From Planctomycetota bacterium (GTDB taxonomy: Bacteria > Planctomycetota > Planctomycetia > Planctomycetales > Planctomycetaceae), in NCBI GenBank assembly GCA_016872645.1, contig VGZH01000022.1, positions 1 to 64,000 of the forward strand: 64,000 nucleotides of DNA, written 5' to 3'. Position 1 is the first letter of the stretch; each line of letters begins with the position of its first letter. The position numbers were made by a program, and so were the translations under genes. The notes below the pieces were generated by a model. That model saw only the letters and a list, made by a program, of their open reading frames with translations, was not told where the DNA came from and did not search any database. Positions 1 through 9,366 of the stretch are shown here, piece after piece.

Positions 1-315
1 GTGCTGCTCCAGTCCGGGCAGGTGACCGAGGCGCTCGCGGCCTATCAGAAGGGTCTGGAGATCAGTCAGAAGTTGGCGGCGGCCGATCCGAGCGACGCCC
101 AGGCGCAGCGGGATTTGGTGTTTTCCCACGCCAAGCTGGGGCTGGCTTATCGAGCCGCGAAAGAGCCGGCGAAGTCGGTGGCGGCCTTTGATCAGGCCCT
201 CGCGATCGCCCGACGTCTGAAGGCCGAAGGCAAGCTGGCTGGAGCCATTGACGGGCTGATCGCGGCTCTGGGAAGCGACCGAAAAAAGTCGGCGGACCTG
301 GACCAGCCCAAGTAG
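1..315 (+). CDS. TPR-repeat protein, C-terminal part (5' end outside window)
   Basis: The frame is open from base 1 to a TAG at 313-315. It encodes about 104 residues of helical TPR repeats, with segments such as EALAAYQKGLEISQKLAAAD and SVAAFDQALAIARRL. The GTG at base 1 is simply the window edge, so the protein probably starts upstream. In planctomycetes, TPR tails like this often follow a Ser/Thr kinase or WD40 region, but no such part is visible here. TPRs mediate protein-protein contacts; no enzymatic function can be assigned. The frame continues with TPR-like sequence beyond the stop (see next entry), so the natural end may have been lost by a nonsense change. Confidence 0.75.
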   Translation: MLLQSGQVTEALAAYQKGLEISQKLAAADPSDAQAQRDLVFSHAKLGLAYRAAKEPAKSVAAFDQALAIARRLKAEGKLAGAIDGLIAALGSDRKKSADLDQPK

Positions 316-465
316 GGCCTAGGATGGCAGGGGCAGTACGAGCAGGCGCTGACGTGGCACCAGAAGGCACTGACGATACTGGAAGGCTTGGAGAATGCCG
401 GACGGTTGCCGGTGTCGCCGAAGAAATGCGTCATGATTGTGAGGAATGCGATTCCGGATTGCTAG
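316..465 (+). pseudogene. In-frame TPR remnant after a stop codon
   Basis: Directly after the TAG at 313-315, the same reading frame continues for about 49 codons to a second TAG at 463-465. It has a clear TPR signature (GQYEQALTWHQKALTILEGL, then NAGRLPVSPK). This matches the usual C-terminal end of planctomycete TPR proteins. Either the upstream gene has gained a nonsense codon, or a duplicated repeat was left behind after truncation. There is no start codon or ribosome-binding site of its own. Confidence 0.5.
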
Positions 466-985
466 AAATTGCTGATGAATCCGTAGGCTTGATTGATGAC
501 CCGGATGTGATGGCTTGTGAACTCGCCGAAATGGGCGGCGCATTGCAAGAAACGGCTGCTGAATCCTGAGATGCGGGACCGGTCGTAAGAAACTGCGGCG
601 GCTTGTTGCCCATCGGCAACGTCTCGCGGAGCACGGCTCGCGCGTCGACTTGCGCAACATCCGCACCAAGGAACTCAAGTAGTTCCCGGAGGCGATCGCC
701 ACGCCCCAGTTTTCGGTGATCCGGAGAGTCGCGATGCGGAATGCCGGCCGTGATGTCACCGAATGGCCGAATGTACTGTCCGCTCGACGATTTCTTGACA
801 CGCGGCCCCGATGGGAGCATTCGGGCGCTGACTCGAGGTCCTACAATCATGATCAACCGGGAGCGGCGTCAGCGATCATTCATGTCCGTGGACGAGTATT
901 CGTGTTCTCATGCTCGCCGCAACATCAATTCGATGTCGATGTCGTTGTCGGCTTGCTGCAAGGCCACGGAACCCGCAGCGTTTGA
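466..985. other. Gene-poor stretch, no supported gene
   Basis: Short open frames occur on both strands, the longest being about 140 codons on the minus strand (431-856). None has a ribosome-binding site, recognisable domain or convincing composition. The stretch lies between the broken TPR gene and the end of a minus-strand gene. It may be decayed coding sequence. Confidence 0.4.
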
Positions 986-2332
986 TTATTGCCCGTTGAT
1001 CGGCCGGTCCGGCGGCGGTGGCGGTGGCTGACTCCAGTTCCAGTCCGTGCGGTACTCGATGTTCAAATGCGGCGTGTCGACAACTCGACCGCCGTCGCGA
1101 TTGGAAACGAGCAGCGCGTCCAGAAGGCCGGTGGTGAGCAGCGTCCGTTGGACCGGCCAGGGACGAGTGCCGTCGCGAAAAAATGGCTCGAGCGGCTTCA
1201 TCAGGTAGGTGAAGTGCATGAACGGCCGAGCCTCCTGGGTCCAGAACACGGCCGCGTCGCGCCGCCCATCGGTGTAGCTCCACGCGGCCGTCCAGTCGAT
1301 GTACAGTTGATCGAGCGTGAGCACGTTCACTCGCAATCCGTCGCGATAGTCGATCACGAACAGATGCGGATGCTTGATCAGCTCGGATAACTTCTTGTCC
1401 TTACGGATCGGTCGGTCCTTGGCCTGGGCCGTGGCCAGCTCGAGCAGCTTGGCGTCGACCACACCCTCATCGATCGCTCGCCACACGGCATCGTCCTTCA
1501 ACGTGCGCACGCTCTTCACGCCCGTCTCGCCGCCGCGCCGCCGTTCAGCCAGCGCCTGGCCAATCTCGAGGGCATGGAAGCCATACGAGTCGAGCCGATG
1601 GTAGGACAGGACCAGGACCTCTCGCAGCGCGGCATCGCGCTGGACATCCCGCGGCGGATAGCGCCACAGCACGGGCAGCGACGAGCCTGCCATGAGCGGG
1701 ATCTTCAGCCGTTGAGCCTCGTCGTAGATCCACTTGGCGTCGCGCCAGTTGTCGGCCAGGTGCTTGTCGAGGAACACCGGCACGACTCGGCCGCTGCGTT
1801 CAAACTCCGCCACGATCTGCGCGAACATGGCCCGCTTTGGATAGAGGAATTGCCCCGTATCGGACTCCGGGTACTTGCCGTGCTCGCAAATCAAGAACAC
1901 CCCGTCGACCGCCAGCTTGTCGCCCCCCAGTGTCAGCGCCTGGCGAGGCATCGCGAACATTGGCACGCCGTGCGCGGCGGCCAACTTGCGGCTCATGTCG
2001 TTGTCCGGGAACTGTTCGACGTGCAGCGATGCCAGCTTCCACGGCGGGAACTCCCCTTGGCCGTCGAGCGTGTAGCCGGTGAGCATCCGGCTCAAAAACA
2101 TGTCGGCGTGCGCGTTGGGATAATAGACCGTCGCGAGGCCCGCCATGCGCGGCGCAGGACGATCCTGCGCGCACGTGGCGATGGCCGTCAGGCAGACAAG
2201 CAACCCGATCGCGATACTCGTGACGGCCTGATTCTGGGAACGTCGCCCGCAGCGGCGGCCAGGGACGATTCCCCCAGATCGCAGAGTCCCTCGCTGTCGC
2301 TTCGATCCAGGAATGCTGGTACTTCCTTGCAT
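986..2332 (-). CDS. Conserved secreted protein of unknown function
   Basis: A 448-residue protein. The N-terminus is Arg-rich (GRRCGRR), followed by a hydrophobic segment around residues 37-55 (SIAIGLLVCLTAIATCAQ). This looks like a signal peptide cleaved near CAQ, so the product is probably exported. The body (VYYPNAHADMFLSRMLTGYT, VDGVFLICEHGKYP, VPVFLDKHLADNW, MAGSSLPVLWR, RRRGGETGVKSV) resembles an uncharacterised family that I recall from planctomycetes and acidobacteria near Gfo/Idh/MocA oxidoreductases. No catalytic motif is recognised. It ends in a run of prolines. No closer in-frame start codon precedes the signal peptide, so the ATG at 2332 is used, although the first ~20 codons overlap a short intergenic-type repeat. 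The 2397-3803 gene lies upstream on the same strand. Confidence 0.75.
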   Translation of the reverse strand: MQGSTSIPGSKRQRGTLRSGGIVPGRRCGRRSQNQAVTSIAIGLLVCLTAIATCAQDRPAPRMAGLATVYYPNAHADMFLSRMLTGYTLDGQGEFPPWKLASLHVEQFPDNDMSRKLAAAHGVPMFAMPRQALTLGGDKLAVDGVFLICEHGKYPESDTGQFLYPKRAMFAQIVAEFERSGRVVPVFLDKHLADNWRDAKWIYDEAQRLKIPLMAGSSLPVLWRYPPRDVQRDAALREVLVLSYHRLDSYGFHALEIGQALAERRRGGETGVKSVRTLKDDAVWRAIDEGVVDAKLLELATAQAKDRPIRKDKKLSELIKHPHLFVIDYRDGLRVNVLTLDQLYIDWTAAWSYTDGRRDAAVFWTQEARPFMHFTYLMKPLEPFFRDGTRPWPVQRTLLTTGLLDALLVSNRDGGRVVDTPHLNIEYRTDWNWSQPPPPPPDRPINGQ

Positions 2333-2357
2333 CGGAGTCCCTCGTTGGCGCTTCGGG
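2283..2357. repeat. Two copies of a short planctomycete-type repeat
   Basis: AGAGTCCCTCGCTGTCGCTT begins at 2283 and GGAGTCCCTCGTTGGCGCTT begins at 2334, a direct near-repeat 51 bp apart. The motif resembles short dispersed repeats common between planctomycete genes. The first copy lies inside the predicted N-terminal coding region of the 986-2332 gene, and the second straddles its ATG. Confidence 0.55.
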
Positions 2358-2396
2358 CGACAAATGTCGTTGCTTCCTACTCTCAGGCAAGTTCCC

Positions 2397-3803
2397 TCAG
2401 CGCGTGGCCCGCAACGATTCCACTTTCATCAGCGTGAACGGATAGATGGTCGTGGCGTAGATCGTCCCATCGCGAGCGACGATGGCCGACATCACGACGT
2501 GCAGCGGCGTGAGCGTGCCATCGGGCAGCGTGTGATAGCCGTGGATCGGCCGCTCGGTGCCGTCCGGGTTCTTGATCCGCCCGGCCGCGAAATTGAAGAA
2601 TCCGGGATTGGAAATTGTCAGGACCCCTAGGTCTTCCATCGAGTTCTTCGCCGGATCATGACGCACCAGATGATGCAGATAGCCCGTGCCGAACCCGGTT
2701 TGATTGTCCACTCGCGTGACCGAGTAGACGCGGCCGTCGGGGCCGAGGCAAATTGAGCCCCGTGAGTCGGGATGTTCGCCACGCACTCGATCTCCCAGGT
2801 TCGTCGCCACGATCGGCAGGCCGTCGTCATTTGTCAAATCGATGCGGAACATGCGCAGGTCGTCGAGGAGTTGCAGGTAGGCCGTCTTGCCGTCCGGCGT
2901 AATGCGCCAGTCGGGATGCACTCGATTGGCCCCCAGGAATTCGGCGAACGGCTTGCCATCTACGACCAGCGGCGAGACCGTGACCTTATCGGTCGTCGGG
3001 TTGTAGCGGGCCACTCGATAGTCGGCCGTGATGACGGTGCCTCGTCCTTGAGCATCGATGATCGTGTTGGGTTGATCGCGGACGATGGGACCGAGTTCGC
3101 GGAATTTCCTGGTCTTGACGTCATACAACATCCAGTGCTGTTCCTCGCACGTCACCACATAGATCAATCCGCGTGACTCGTCGGCCGTCACGTCGATCAC
3201 CCCTTCCCCTTCCTTCTTGCCAAGAGCGCGGCGCGCGTCGTTCAGCGGCAGCGGCATTCCCAGGTTCTCGGCCACATCAGTGGCTGGATCGTAGGTCAGG
3301 ACGTAGCCGCCAAGATAAGTCGGAACCTTCTCGCCCCGTTTGACAGCGGCCTGTTCGGCTTGCGACAGATAGCCCTGCTTCGAGCCCACATAGATTTTGC
3401 CCGACGGGCCGACGAAGTTGCGTGTGTGGAGCTTCGACTGGGCCGCGTAGCCGGTCGCCGAAAGCGGCAGACCGACAAGCTTGTGGACATCCAGCACGAT
3501 TCGCATCTTCTCGGTCTTCGGATCGAACTCGACCAGATACGCATTGCGACCATACGCCGCGGTACCGACGTAGATTTTTCCGTTCAGCCCTTCACAGAGC
3601 GAGAAGTAGCCGGACTCCTCGGTGCTCGTCTCGGGGGGCAGGTAGTACGCTTTGGCTTTGACGTAGGGAAACGGCGACGTTGTCGGCTTGGCCTGTTGAG
3701 CCACCGCGAGCGAAGCGCCGCCCGCCATCAGCGCACTCACAACCAGGGCTGAGATCAGTTGCAAGCCGCGTCGAACTGGAACTCTTGAATGTTGGCGATA
3801 CAT
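2397..3803 (-). CDS. Secreted beta-propeller-like protein
   Basis: A 468-residue protein from the ATG at 3803, chosen because a signal peptide follows it: MYRQHSRVPVRRGLQLISAL, then a hydrophobic stretch ending ASLAVAQQ. The open frame extends 59 codons further upstream, but that part is hydrophilic and not signal-like. The mature part has repeated blade-like units (GKIYVGTAAYGRNAYLVEFD, GGYVLTYDPATDVAENLG, RGLIYVVTCEEQHWMLYD, GRVYSVTRVDN, GTIYATTIYPF) typical of YVTN/SMP-30-like beta-propellers. A periplasmic or surface location is inferred. No active-site assignment is possible. The 986-2332 gene is downstream on the same strand after about 64 bp, and the two may be co-transcribed. Confidence 0.75.
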   Translation of the reverse strand: MYRQHSRVPVRRGLQLISALVVSALMAGGASLAVAQQAKPTTSPFPYVKAKAYYLPPETSTEESGYFSLCEGLNGKIYVGTAAYGRNAYLVEFDPKTEKMRIVLDVHKLVGLPLSATGYAAQSKLHTRNFVGPSGKIYVGSKQGYLSQAEQAAVKRGEKVPTYLGGYVLTYDPATDVAENLGMPLPLNDARRALGKKEGEGVIDVTADESRGLIYVVTCEEQHWMLYDVKTRKFRELGPIVRDQPNTIIDAQGRGTVITADYRVARYNPTTDKVTVSPLVVDGKPFAEFLGANRVHPDWRITPDGKTAYLQLLDDLRMFRIDLTNDDGLPIVATNLGDRVRGEHPDSRGSICLGPDGRVYSVTRVDNQTGFGTGYLHHLVRHDPAKNSMEDLGVLTISNPGFFNFAAGRIKNPDGTERPIHGYHTLPDGTLTPLHVVMSAIVARDGTIYATTIYPFTLMKVESLRATR

Positions 3804-4060
3804 GAGTTCGATCCGGGAAGAGGTGTCACATTCGCAGCCGTCAGTCGTGTCCGTGATCTCGTCACCCGTTGATCGCTCTCCTGCGGCGAGCATCGATCTG
3901 GTCGATGATCGCTTGGTGCTTGCTTTTCCACTCTTTGGTCGGGCGTGCGGTTCCTTTTTCGTTTCGCGGAACGGTTCCACGATTCAAACAGGTCTTTCAC
4001 CGCACTGCCGAACGTCGGCAGGTAACGTAACTCGTTTCGGTATCTATCTTCAGAGCTTAT

Positions 4061-4134
4061 TAGCGAGAGTGGGACTCGAACCCACGACCCCAGGCTTATG
4101 AAGCCTGTGCTCTAACCGGCTGAGCTACCTCGCC
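4061..4134 (-). tRNA. tRNA-Met (anticodon CAT)
   Basis: Read on the minus strand, the sequence folds as a complete cloverleaf. The acceptor stem GGCGAGG pairs with TCTCGCT (two G-T wobbles). The D arm contains AGCTCAGCCGGTTAGAGC. The anticodon stem CAGGC/GCCTG carries the loop TTCATAA. The T arm is GTGGG-TTCGAGT-CCCAC, and the discriminator is A. CCA is not encoded. The overall sequence resembles elongator tRNA-Met. A CAT anticodon can also be tRNA-Ile2 (lysidine-modified) or initiator, but the regular G1-T72 pair and D arm favour the elongator. Confidence 0.92.
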
Positions 4135-4316
4135 AAAACCAGCGGCGACCGTGGGGCTGCCGCGAAAGGTTGCGGATTATAGCCGTGGCCTCCCTGATGG
4201 AAAGTGACGAAGAAATACGACGACGGCATGAGTCGTCATCGCTGACGACTCACGAGCTGGCTCCCTACAATCCAACCGCGTCGTCGCGACCGTGTCATCA
4301 CGCAAGGGAGTTCGGC

Positions 4317-7259
4317 ATGTTGTGGGAAGTGGAGATTCATCCGGCCAAAGGGCAAGTCGATCGCGAGGGTGCTCGCGTACTGAGCGAAGCGAAGGCGTTG
4401 CGGCTGGGATCGATCTGTGATGTCCGAGCCGCACGCTCCTTCCTGATTGAGGGAGATGCCGATGCTGCTGTGATTGAACAGCGGGCGTTAAGGCTGCTCG
4501 TTGACTCGGTCGTCGAAACGTGCTCAGTGCGTCCGCTTGGACAACCGCCGCGGACCGACAGCCAACAGCCGCTCTCTCAACTCAACGTCATGCTCAAACC
4601 GGGGGTCACCGACAACGTGGCCCTCAGCGCAAAAGCCGCGTTGACTGATTTAAATGTCCCCGTGACGACCGTCGCGACAATTCGCAAATACTGGCTCAAC
4701 GACGGAGCTTCCGACGCCGAAGTCCAGCGGCTCATCAAGCGTGTGCTGTCCAACGACGCGATCGAGCATGTCGTCGTTGGCCCGCTGGCGATGGAGACCA
4801 TCGGCATCGGCGGCGAGTATCAATTCAAGCTGACGCACGTCGCGATTCGCAGCATGGATGACGACCGCCTGATGCGGCTCAGTCGTGAAGGTCAGCTTTA
4901 TCTGAATCTCGTCGAGATGCAGACGATTCGGCAACACTTCGTCGATCTCGGCCGCGACCCGACCGACGTGGAACTCGAAACTGTTGCGCAAACGTGGTCA
5001 GAACATTGCTCGCACAAGACGCTGGCCGGCCGCATTCATTACCGCGACGGTCGCCACGACATCTATTTTCAGAACATGCTCAAGGAGACGATCTTCGCCG
5101 CGACGGTGGAGATTCGTCGGCGGCTCGGCGATGCCGATTGGTGCGTCAGTGTCTTCAAGGACAACGCCGGCATCGTGAAGTTCGACGAGACCGACAATGT
5201 CTGTATGAAAGTCGAAACGCACAATCACCCGTCGGCTCTCGAACCGTACGGTGGGGCGAACACCGGCATCGGCGGTGTGATCCGTGATCCGCTCGGCACC
5301 GGTCTCGGAGCAAAGCCGATCTGCAACACAGACGTCTTCTGCTTCGCGCCGCCCGACACGCCACACGATTCGCTGCCGCAGGGAACGCTCCATCCGAAGC
5401 TGGTCATGCGGGGTGTCGTCAGCGGCGTCCGTGACTACGGCAATCGCATGGGCATTCCGACGGTCAACGGGGCGATCTATTTCGACGAACGATACCTCGG
5501 CAACCCGCTGGTCTATTGCGGCAACGTCGCAATGATCCCCGTCGACAAGTGCGAGAAGCACGCGCAGCCTGGTGACTACATCGTCGCTGTCGGCGGGCGC
5601 ACCGGCCGTGACGGCATTCACGGCGCGACGTTCTCGTCCGCCGAACTGACTCACGAAAGCGAAACGATCTCTGGCGGAGCGGTTCAAATCGGCAACGCAA
5701 TCACCGAGAAGATGGTGGCCGACGTGATCCTGCAAGCTCGAGATCGCGGCCTGTACTCGGCAATCACCGATTGCGGAGCGGGCGGCTTCTCGTCCGCCGT
5801 CGGCGAGATGGGCGAAGAGATCGGCGCGGAAGTTTGGCTCGAAAAGGCTCCGCTCAAATACAGCGGCCTGAGCTACACCGAGATCTGGATTTCAGAGGCT
5901 CAAGAGCGCATGGTGCTCGCCGTGCCGCCATCATCGTGGACTGAGTTTGAATCGCTGTGCCGATCCGAAGGAGTCGAAGCCGCGATCCTTGGCGAGTTCA
6001 AACCAACCGGCCGGCTCGTACTGAAGTATCACGGCCAGCAAGTCGCCGATCTCGCGATGAGCTTCCTGCACGACGGCCGCCCGCCAATCGTTCGCGAGGC
6101 GGTGTTTACCCCCCCAGTCGACGAGCCACTCCGCAGCTCGGAATCCGGGCCGCGGGATCACGCGACGACGTTCGACACGACGCTCAAGGCGATCCTCGGT
6201 TCGCTCAACGTGTGCAGCAAAGAGTGGGTCATCCGGCAGTACGACCACGAAGTGCAAGCCGGCAGCGTTGTGAAGCCGCTCGTCGGTGTCTGCAACGATG
6301 GCCCGTCGGACGCGGCGGTTGTGCGACCGCATCTGCAATCCAAGCGCGGACTGGCGATTGCATGTGGAATGAATCCGCGATTTGGCGATCTCGATCCGTA
6401 CTGGATGGCCGCGGCAGCGATTGACGAGGCCGTGCGCAACGTTATCGCCGTTGGAGCCGATCCCCGGCGGATCGCAATCCTCGACAATTTCTGTTGGGGC
6501 AACACCGATCGGCCGGAGACGCTTGGCACGCTCGTGCGAGCAGCCCTCGCTTGCAAAGACACGGCGATCGCTTTCGGCACTCCGTTCATCAGCGGCAAGG
6601 ACAGCCTCAACAACGAGTTCTCTTTCGTGGACACAGACGGCCAGAAGCAGACGGTCGCGATTCCCAGTTCGCTGCTGATTTCCGCGCTTGGCCAACTCGA
6701 CGACGTCGAGCAAGCCGTGACGATGGACCTCAAGCAAACTGGCAACGTCCTGCTGCTGATCGGCCCAACCGCCAACGAACTCGGCGGCAGCCACTACGCG
6801 CTGGTCAACGGCCTCGAAGGGGGCACGGTCCCGCACGTCGATCTCGCACTTGCACCGCGCATCTTTGCCGCCGTCCACGAAGCGATTCGGCAAGGGATCG
6901 TGCGTTCCAGTCACGACCTCAGCGAAGGTGGACTGGCCACCGCCGTTTCCGAAATGGCGTTCGCGGGTGGACTGGGTGTGTCGCTGGATTTGCAATCGCT
7001 CGCCAAGTCCACCGGACTGAGCGAAGACGCGGTGCTGCTGTTCTCGGAAAGCAACTCTCGCTTCGTTCTTGAAGTCCCCGCGACGGCGCAAGCGGCAATC
7101 GAAACGCTTTGTCGTTCGTTCAACGTGCCGGCGGTCAAGCTGGGGGAGGTCTCTTCCACCGATCGTGTTCAGATTCGCGGCGCGGCGGGAACCTTGGTCG
7201 TTGACTCCTCGCTGGATGAACTCAAGCAGCGCTGGAAGCAACCGCTCGCTTGGGGGTAG
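4317..7259 (+). CDS. purL: Phosphoribosylformylglycinamidine synthase with fused PurS-like N-terminus
   Basis: A 980-residue FGAM synthase catalytic subunit of de novo purine synthesis (FGAR + ATP + ammonia from glutamine to FGAM). The start at 4317 follows AAGGGAG with 7-nt spacing; upstream in-frame codons are rejected. Residues 1-78 and about 88-170 each look like a PurS domain ([38 protein letters not shown]). The PurL core follows, with the conserved WSEHCSHKT around W227-H233, the ATP-binding region ([20 protein letters not shown] begins one residue earlier with M), and the second half carrying [15 protein letters not shown] and [10 protein letters not shown]. No glutaminase (PurQ) domain is present, so a separate PurQ must exist outside the window. 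No neighbouring purine genes are seen, although purU lies at 38.4 kb. Confidence 0.93.
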   Translation: MLWEVEIHPAKGQVDREGARVLSEAKALRLGSICDVRAARSFLIEGDADAAVIEQRALRLLVDSVVETCSVRPLGQPPRTDSQQPLSQLNVMLKPGVTDNVALSAKAALTDLNVPVTTVATIRKYWLNDGASDAEVQRLIKRVLSNDAIEHVVVGPLAMETIGIGGEYQFKLTHVAIRSMDDDRLMRLSREGQLYLNLVEMQTIRQHFVDLGRDPTDVELETVAQTWSEHCSHKTLAGRIHYRDGRHDIYFQNMLKETIFAATVEIRRRLGDADWCVSVFKDNAGIVKFDETDNVCMKVETHNHPSALEPYGGANTGIGGVIRDPLGTGLGAKPICNTDVFCFAPPDTPHDSLPQGTLHPKLVMRGVVSGVRDYGNRMGIPTVNGAIYFDERYLGNPLVYCGNVAMIPVDKCEKHAQPGDYIVAVGGRTGRDGIHGATFSSAELTHESETISGGAVQIGNAITEKMVADVILQARDRGLYSAITDCGAGGFSSAVGEMGEEIGAEVWLEKAPLKYSGLSYTEIWISEAQERMVLAVPPSSWTEFESLCRSEGVEAAILGEFKPTGRLVLKYHGQQVADLAMSFLHDGRPPIVREAVFTPPVDEPLRSSESGPRDHATTFDTTLKAILGSLNVCSKEWVIRQYDHEVQAGSVVKPLVGVCNDGPSDAAVVRPHLQSKRGLAIACGMNPRFGDLDPYWMAAAAIDEAVRNVIAVGADPRRIAILDNFCWGNTDRPETLGTLVRAALACKDTAIAFGTPFISGKDSLNNEFSFVDTDGQKQTVAIPSSLLISALGQLDDVEQAVTMDLKQTGNVLLLIGPTANELGGSHYALVNGLEGGTVPHVDLALAPRIFAAVHEAIRQGIVRSSHDLSEGGLATAVSEMAFAGGLGVSLDLQSLAKSTGLSEDAVLLFSESNSRFVLEVPATAQAAIETLCRSFNVPAVKLGEVSSTDRVQIRGAAGTLVVDSSLDELKQRWKQPLAWG

Positions 7260-7328
7260 TCGGTCATCGACCAGCACGGCGTTCAAGCGAGCCGTTACCT
7301 GCGAACGACCACCCGCTTGCACGTCGTA

Positions 7329-9332
7329 CTAAGCGGTTGTCACCGGCAGCGGGTAGAGAACCGCGGTCGGCTTGGGCATTGAGTCGCGCGGGTCTTTTTC
7401 TTGTTCGTCGGCCATGACGGTGTCGACGAGAAAGTACAAGAGCTGACGGATGTCTTCCGATTCGACTTCGTCGGCAAGCAGTTCCGCTCGGTCGCGCGAT
7501 TTTTCGATCAGCCGCTCGGCCTTCTCGAAGACGCCGAGTTCTTCGTACAGGCGGCGAAGGCGAGCGAGGCGGATGGCATCTTGTTCCTCGCGGTCGAAAT
7601 AGCAGCTTTGCATGAGCTGCCGTTGCTCGGCACTCGCAGCTTGCCAAGCAAGCGCCATCATCAGCGTCGGCCGCAGTGCGAGGGCGTCTTGGCCGGCGAC
7701 CATCTTGTTGTCGTTGTCGCCGCGCCAGTCTTTCAGGTCGTTGAGAATCTGAAAGCCGATGCCAACGTGCCGACAGAACGGACCGACCAGCGATTCGTAC
7801 TCCTCGACCGGGCCAGCCATGCGGAGTCCGGCGTACAGCGCGGCCTCGAAGGCGGGGGACGTCTTGAGAGCGTAGATTTGCAGAGCATCCAGCGGCGTGA
7901 AATCGAGGGTTGGGTTCTGCTGCCAGAACATTTCGGCCCCTTGGCCATCGCAGAGCTTGATGTGCGCGGCGGCCATCCGTTCGAGAACGTCGCAGGCGAC
8001 ATCGTGGGGTAGGCTTCCGGCCTGCCGTGCCTGATCTGTAACGGCGGTGTCTTGGGGAACGGCTGGCTGGCAGCCTACCCCGCGAGAAGCGGCAATCAGC
8101 TTGTAGCCGAGCCCGATCAGGTGGTCACCGACGTTGATCGCTGGGCCGAGGCCGTGGGTGCGGTGCAGTGTTTCGCGGCCGTAGCGGAACAGGTCGTCGT
8201 CTTCGATGTCGTCGTGGACCAGCGAGGCTTTGTGGAACGCCTCGATCGACATTGCGACGCGCGCGACCGAGTCAGGGAACTCGAACGGCTGGGTGCTGGA
8301 GTCGAAATTCTTCAGGCACGATCCGCCCGTCGCGGCATCGTAGGCGGCGAGCGTGATGAACGGCCGGAATCGCTTTCCACCGTTGCGAAGCCAGTCGTAG
8401 GAGATGTCTTCGGTCTTGCCGAGCGGCGTCGCGGCGGACTCCGGCGTCTTGCTGCGGACGCGCGGCAGCAACCGATCGAAATGTTCGTCGAACAAGCGAT
8501 TGGCGGCTCGCATCACCGAGACGTAGCCGGTCAGTCGTTGATCCGGCAGCGGTTCGTACTTGTCGAGCACTTCCCAAATCCAAGATTCGTCCAGCGACGT
8601 GTTGTGGCAATCGCCCGAGTGCAGCGGCACCGCGTAGCTCGGCACACCCGCGATCAGGACTTTGTCGATCGCCTTCTCGAGCACGTTTAAGCAGGCGACG
8701 CCGAGGATTCCATCGACGTACCCGCCAACGATGATCTTCAGCACGATCGGCGAGCCCTCTGCCACCAGCACCTTGTAGCCAAGTTGTTCGGCCCGCACTT
8801 TGTAGTCAGCGATCGTGCAGGCTCCGCAACGTTCGCAGTCGAGCCCGAATTCGGTGTACTCGGCCGGGCAGCCTTCGGCATGCTTCAGGCAGTGAGGCAG
8901 CAGAAGCATCCGCCGCTCGAACGGCGTCGCGAGGAATTGCCGACGCCAAAAGTAGTTGCCGATCATCACCGCCGCGAAGCCGCTGTATTTCTCCGGCAGC
9001 GACATCTCGGCGAGCAACTGCATCGACCACGCCGTCAACTGCGTCTTGTTGAACGGCTTCGAATGATCCAGCTTCTCGGAGAACTGCTGAGCCTTCGCCT
9101 TGACGAGTTCCCGCAACTCCAGCGTCTCCGGCACAATCTTCAGGTGCGAGGTGCTGGAGCGAATTTTCTTCCGCTTGGGCATCGGCTCGTCGTCATCGTC
9201 CTGGATGTCCGAGACTCTCCGACGCGCCACAGCGTCCCCATTCCTCCGTTCCGGCAGAGGTGCGTCCTGATCGACGGCGTGTGACTGCTCAACCCGATCA
9301 TCCGGTTCTCGCAATTGCGAAGCGATGGACAT
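7329..9332 (-). CDS. DUF116-polyprenyl synthase fusion
   Basis: A 667-residue two-domain protein. The ATG at 9332 is supported by GAGGAAA about 7 nt upstream. Residues ~55-290 form a DUF116-like region with five close cysteines (C148, C155, C166, C169, C172; segment [14 protein letters not shown]), suggesting a metal site. Residues ~300-660 are a trans-isoprenyl diphosphate synthase: GGKRFRP substrate loop, first Asp-rich motif DDIED at D374-D378, second motif NDLKD at 531-535. In the second motif the first Asp is replaced by Asn. Such enzymes condense IPP with allylic diphosphates, but product length cannot be read from sequence. Residues ~418-443 are encoded by a palindromic repeat inserted in frame. 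The gene lies 34 bp after a small membrane-protein gene and downstream of a terpene cyclase, so a role in polycyclic terpenoid synthesis is inferred. Confidence 0.85.
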   Translation of the reverse strand: MSIASQLREPDDRVEQSHAVDQDAPLPERRNGDAVARRRVSDIQDDDDEPMPKRKKIRSSTSHLKIVPETLELRELVKAKAQQFSEKLDHSKPFNKTQLTAWSMQLLAEMSLPEKYSGFAAVMIGNYFWRRQFLATPFERRMLLLPHCLKHAEGCPAEYTEFGLDCERCGACTIADYKVRAEQLGYKVLVAEGSPIVLKIIVGGYVDGILGVACLNVLEKAIDKVLIAGVPSYAVPLHSGDCHNTSLDESWIWEVLDKYEPLPDQRLTGYVSVMRAANRLFDEHFDRLLPRVRSKTPESAATPLGKTEDISYDWLRNGGKRFRPFITLAAYDAATGGSCLKNFDSSTQPFEFPDSVARVAMSIEAFHKASLVHDDIEDDDLFRYGRETLHRTHGLGPAINVGDHLIGLGYKLIAASRGVGCQPAVPQDTAVTDQARQAGSLPHDVACDVLERMAAAHIKLCDGQGAEMFWQQNPTLDFTPLDALQIYALKTSPAFEAALYAGLRMAGPVEEYESLVGPFCRHVGIGFQILNDLKDWRGDNDNKMVAGQDALALRPTLMMALAWQAASAEQRQLMQSCYFDREEQDAIRLARLRRLYEELGVFEKAERLIEKSRDRAELLADEVESEDIRQLLYFLVDTVMADEQEKDPRDSMPKPTAVLYPLPVTTA
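8006..8081. repeat. Palindromic repeat inserted in frame in the polyprenyl synthase gene
   Basis: The left arm at 8006-8026 begins GGGGTAGGCTTCCGGCC. The reverse complement of the right arm at 8061-8081 begins GGGGTAGGCTGCCAGCC. The 21-nt arms match at 18 positions, separated by 34 nt. The element sits wholly within the coding sequence without breaking the frame. It encodes a Gly/Ala/Gln-rich segment between [12 protein letters not shown] and [13 protein letters not shown], where prenyl synthases normally have a short loop. Confidence 0.7.
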
Positions 9333-9366
9333 TATTGATTTCCTCGAACAGTGGCGAAGACGCTGG

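Noticed and set aside
431-856. Minus-strand 141-codon frame in the left gene-poor region
   Set aside because: No ribosome-binding site, domain or coherent composition, and it overlaps the TPR remnant.
4005-4021. CTGCCGA-ACG-TCGGCAG hairpin after the tRNA as a terminator
   Set aside because: A 7-bp stem with a 3-nt loop and no T-run on the minus strand; too weak to call.
5931-7322. 463-codon minus-strand frame antisense to purL
   Set aside because: It lies opposite the conserved purL core, has no domain or ribosome-binding site, and is an expected by-product of high-GC codon use.
8006-8081. Intron or frameshift in the polyprenyl synthase
   Set aside because: The palindromic insert keeps the reading frame with no stop on the coding strand, so an in-frame insertion explains it fully.
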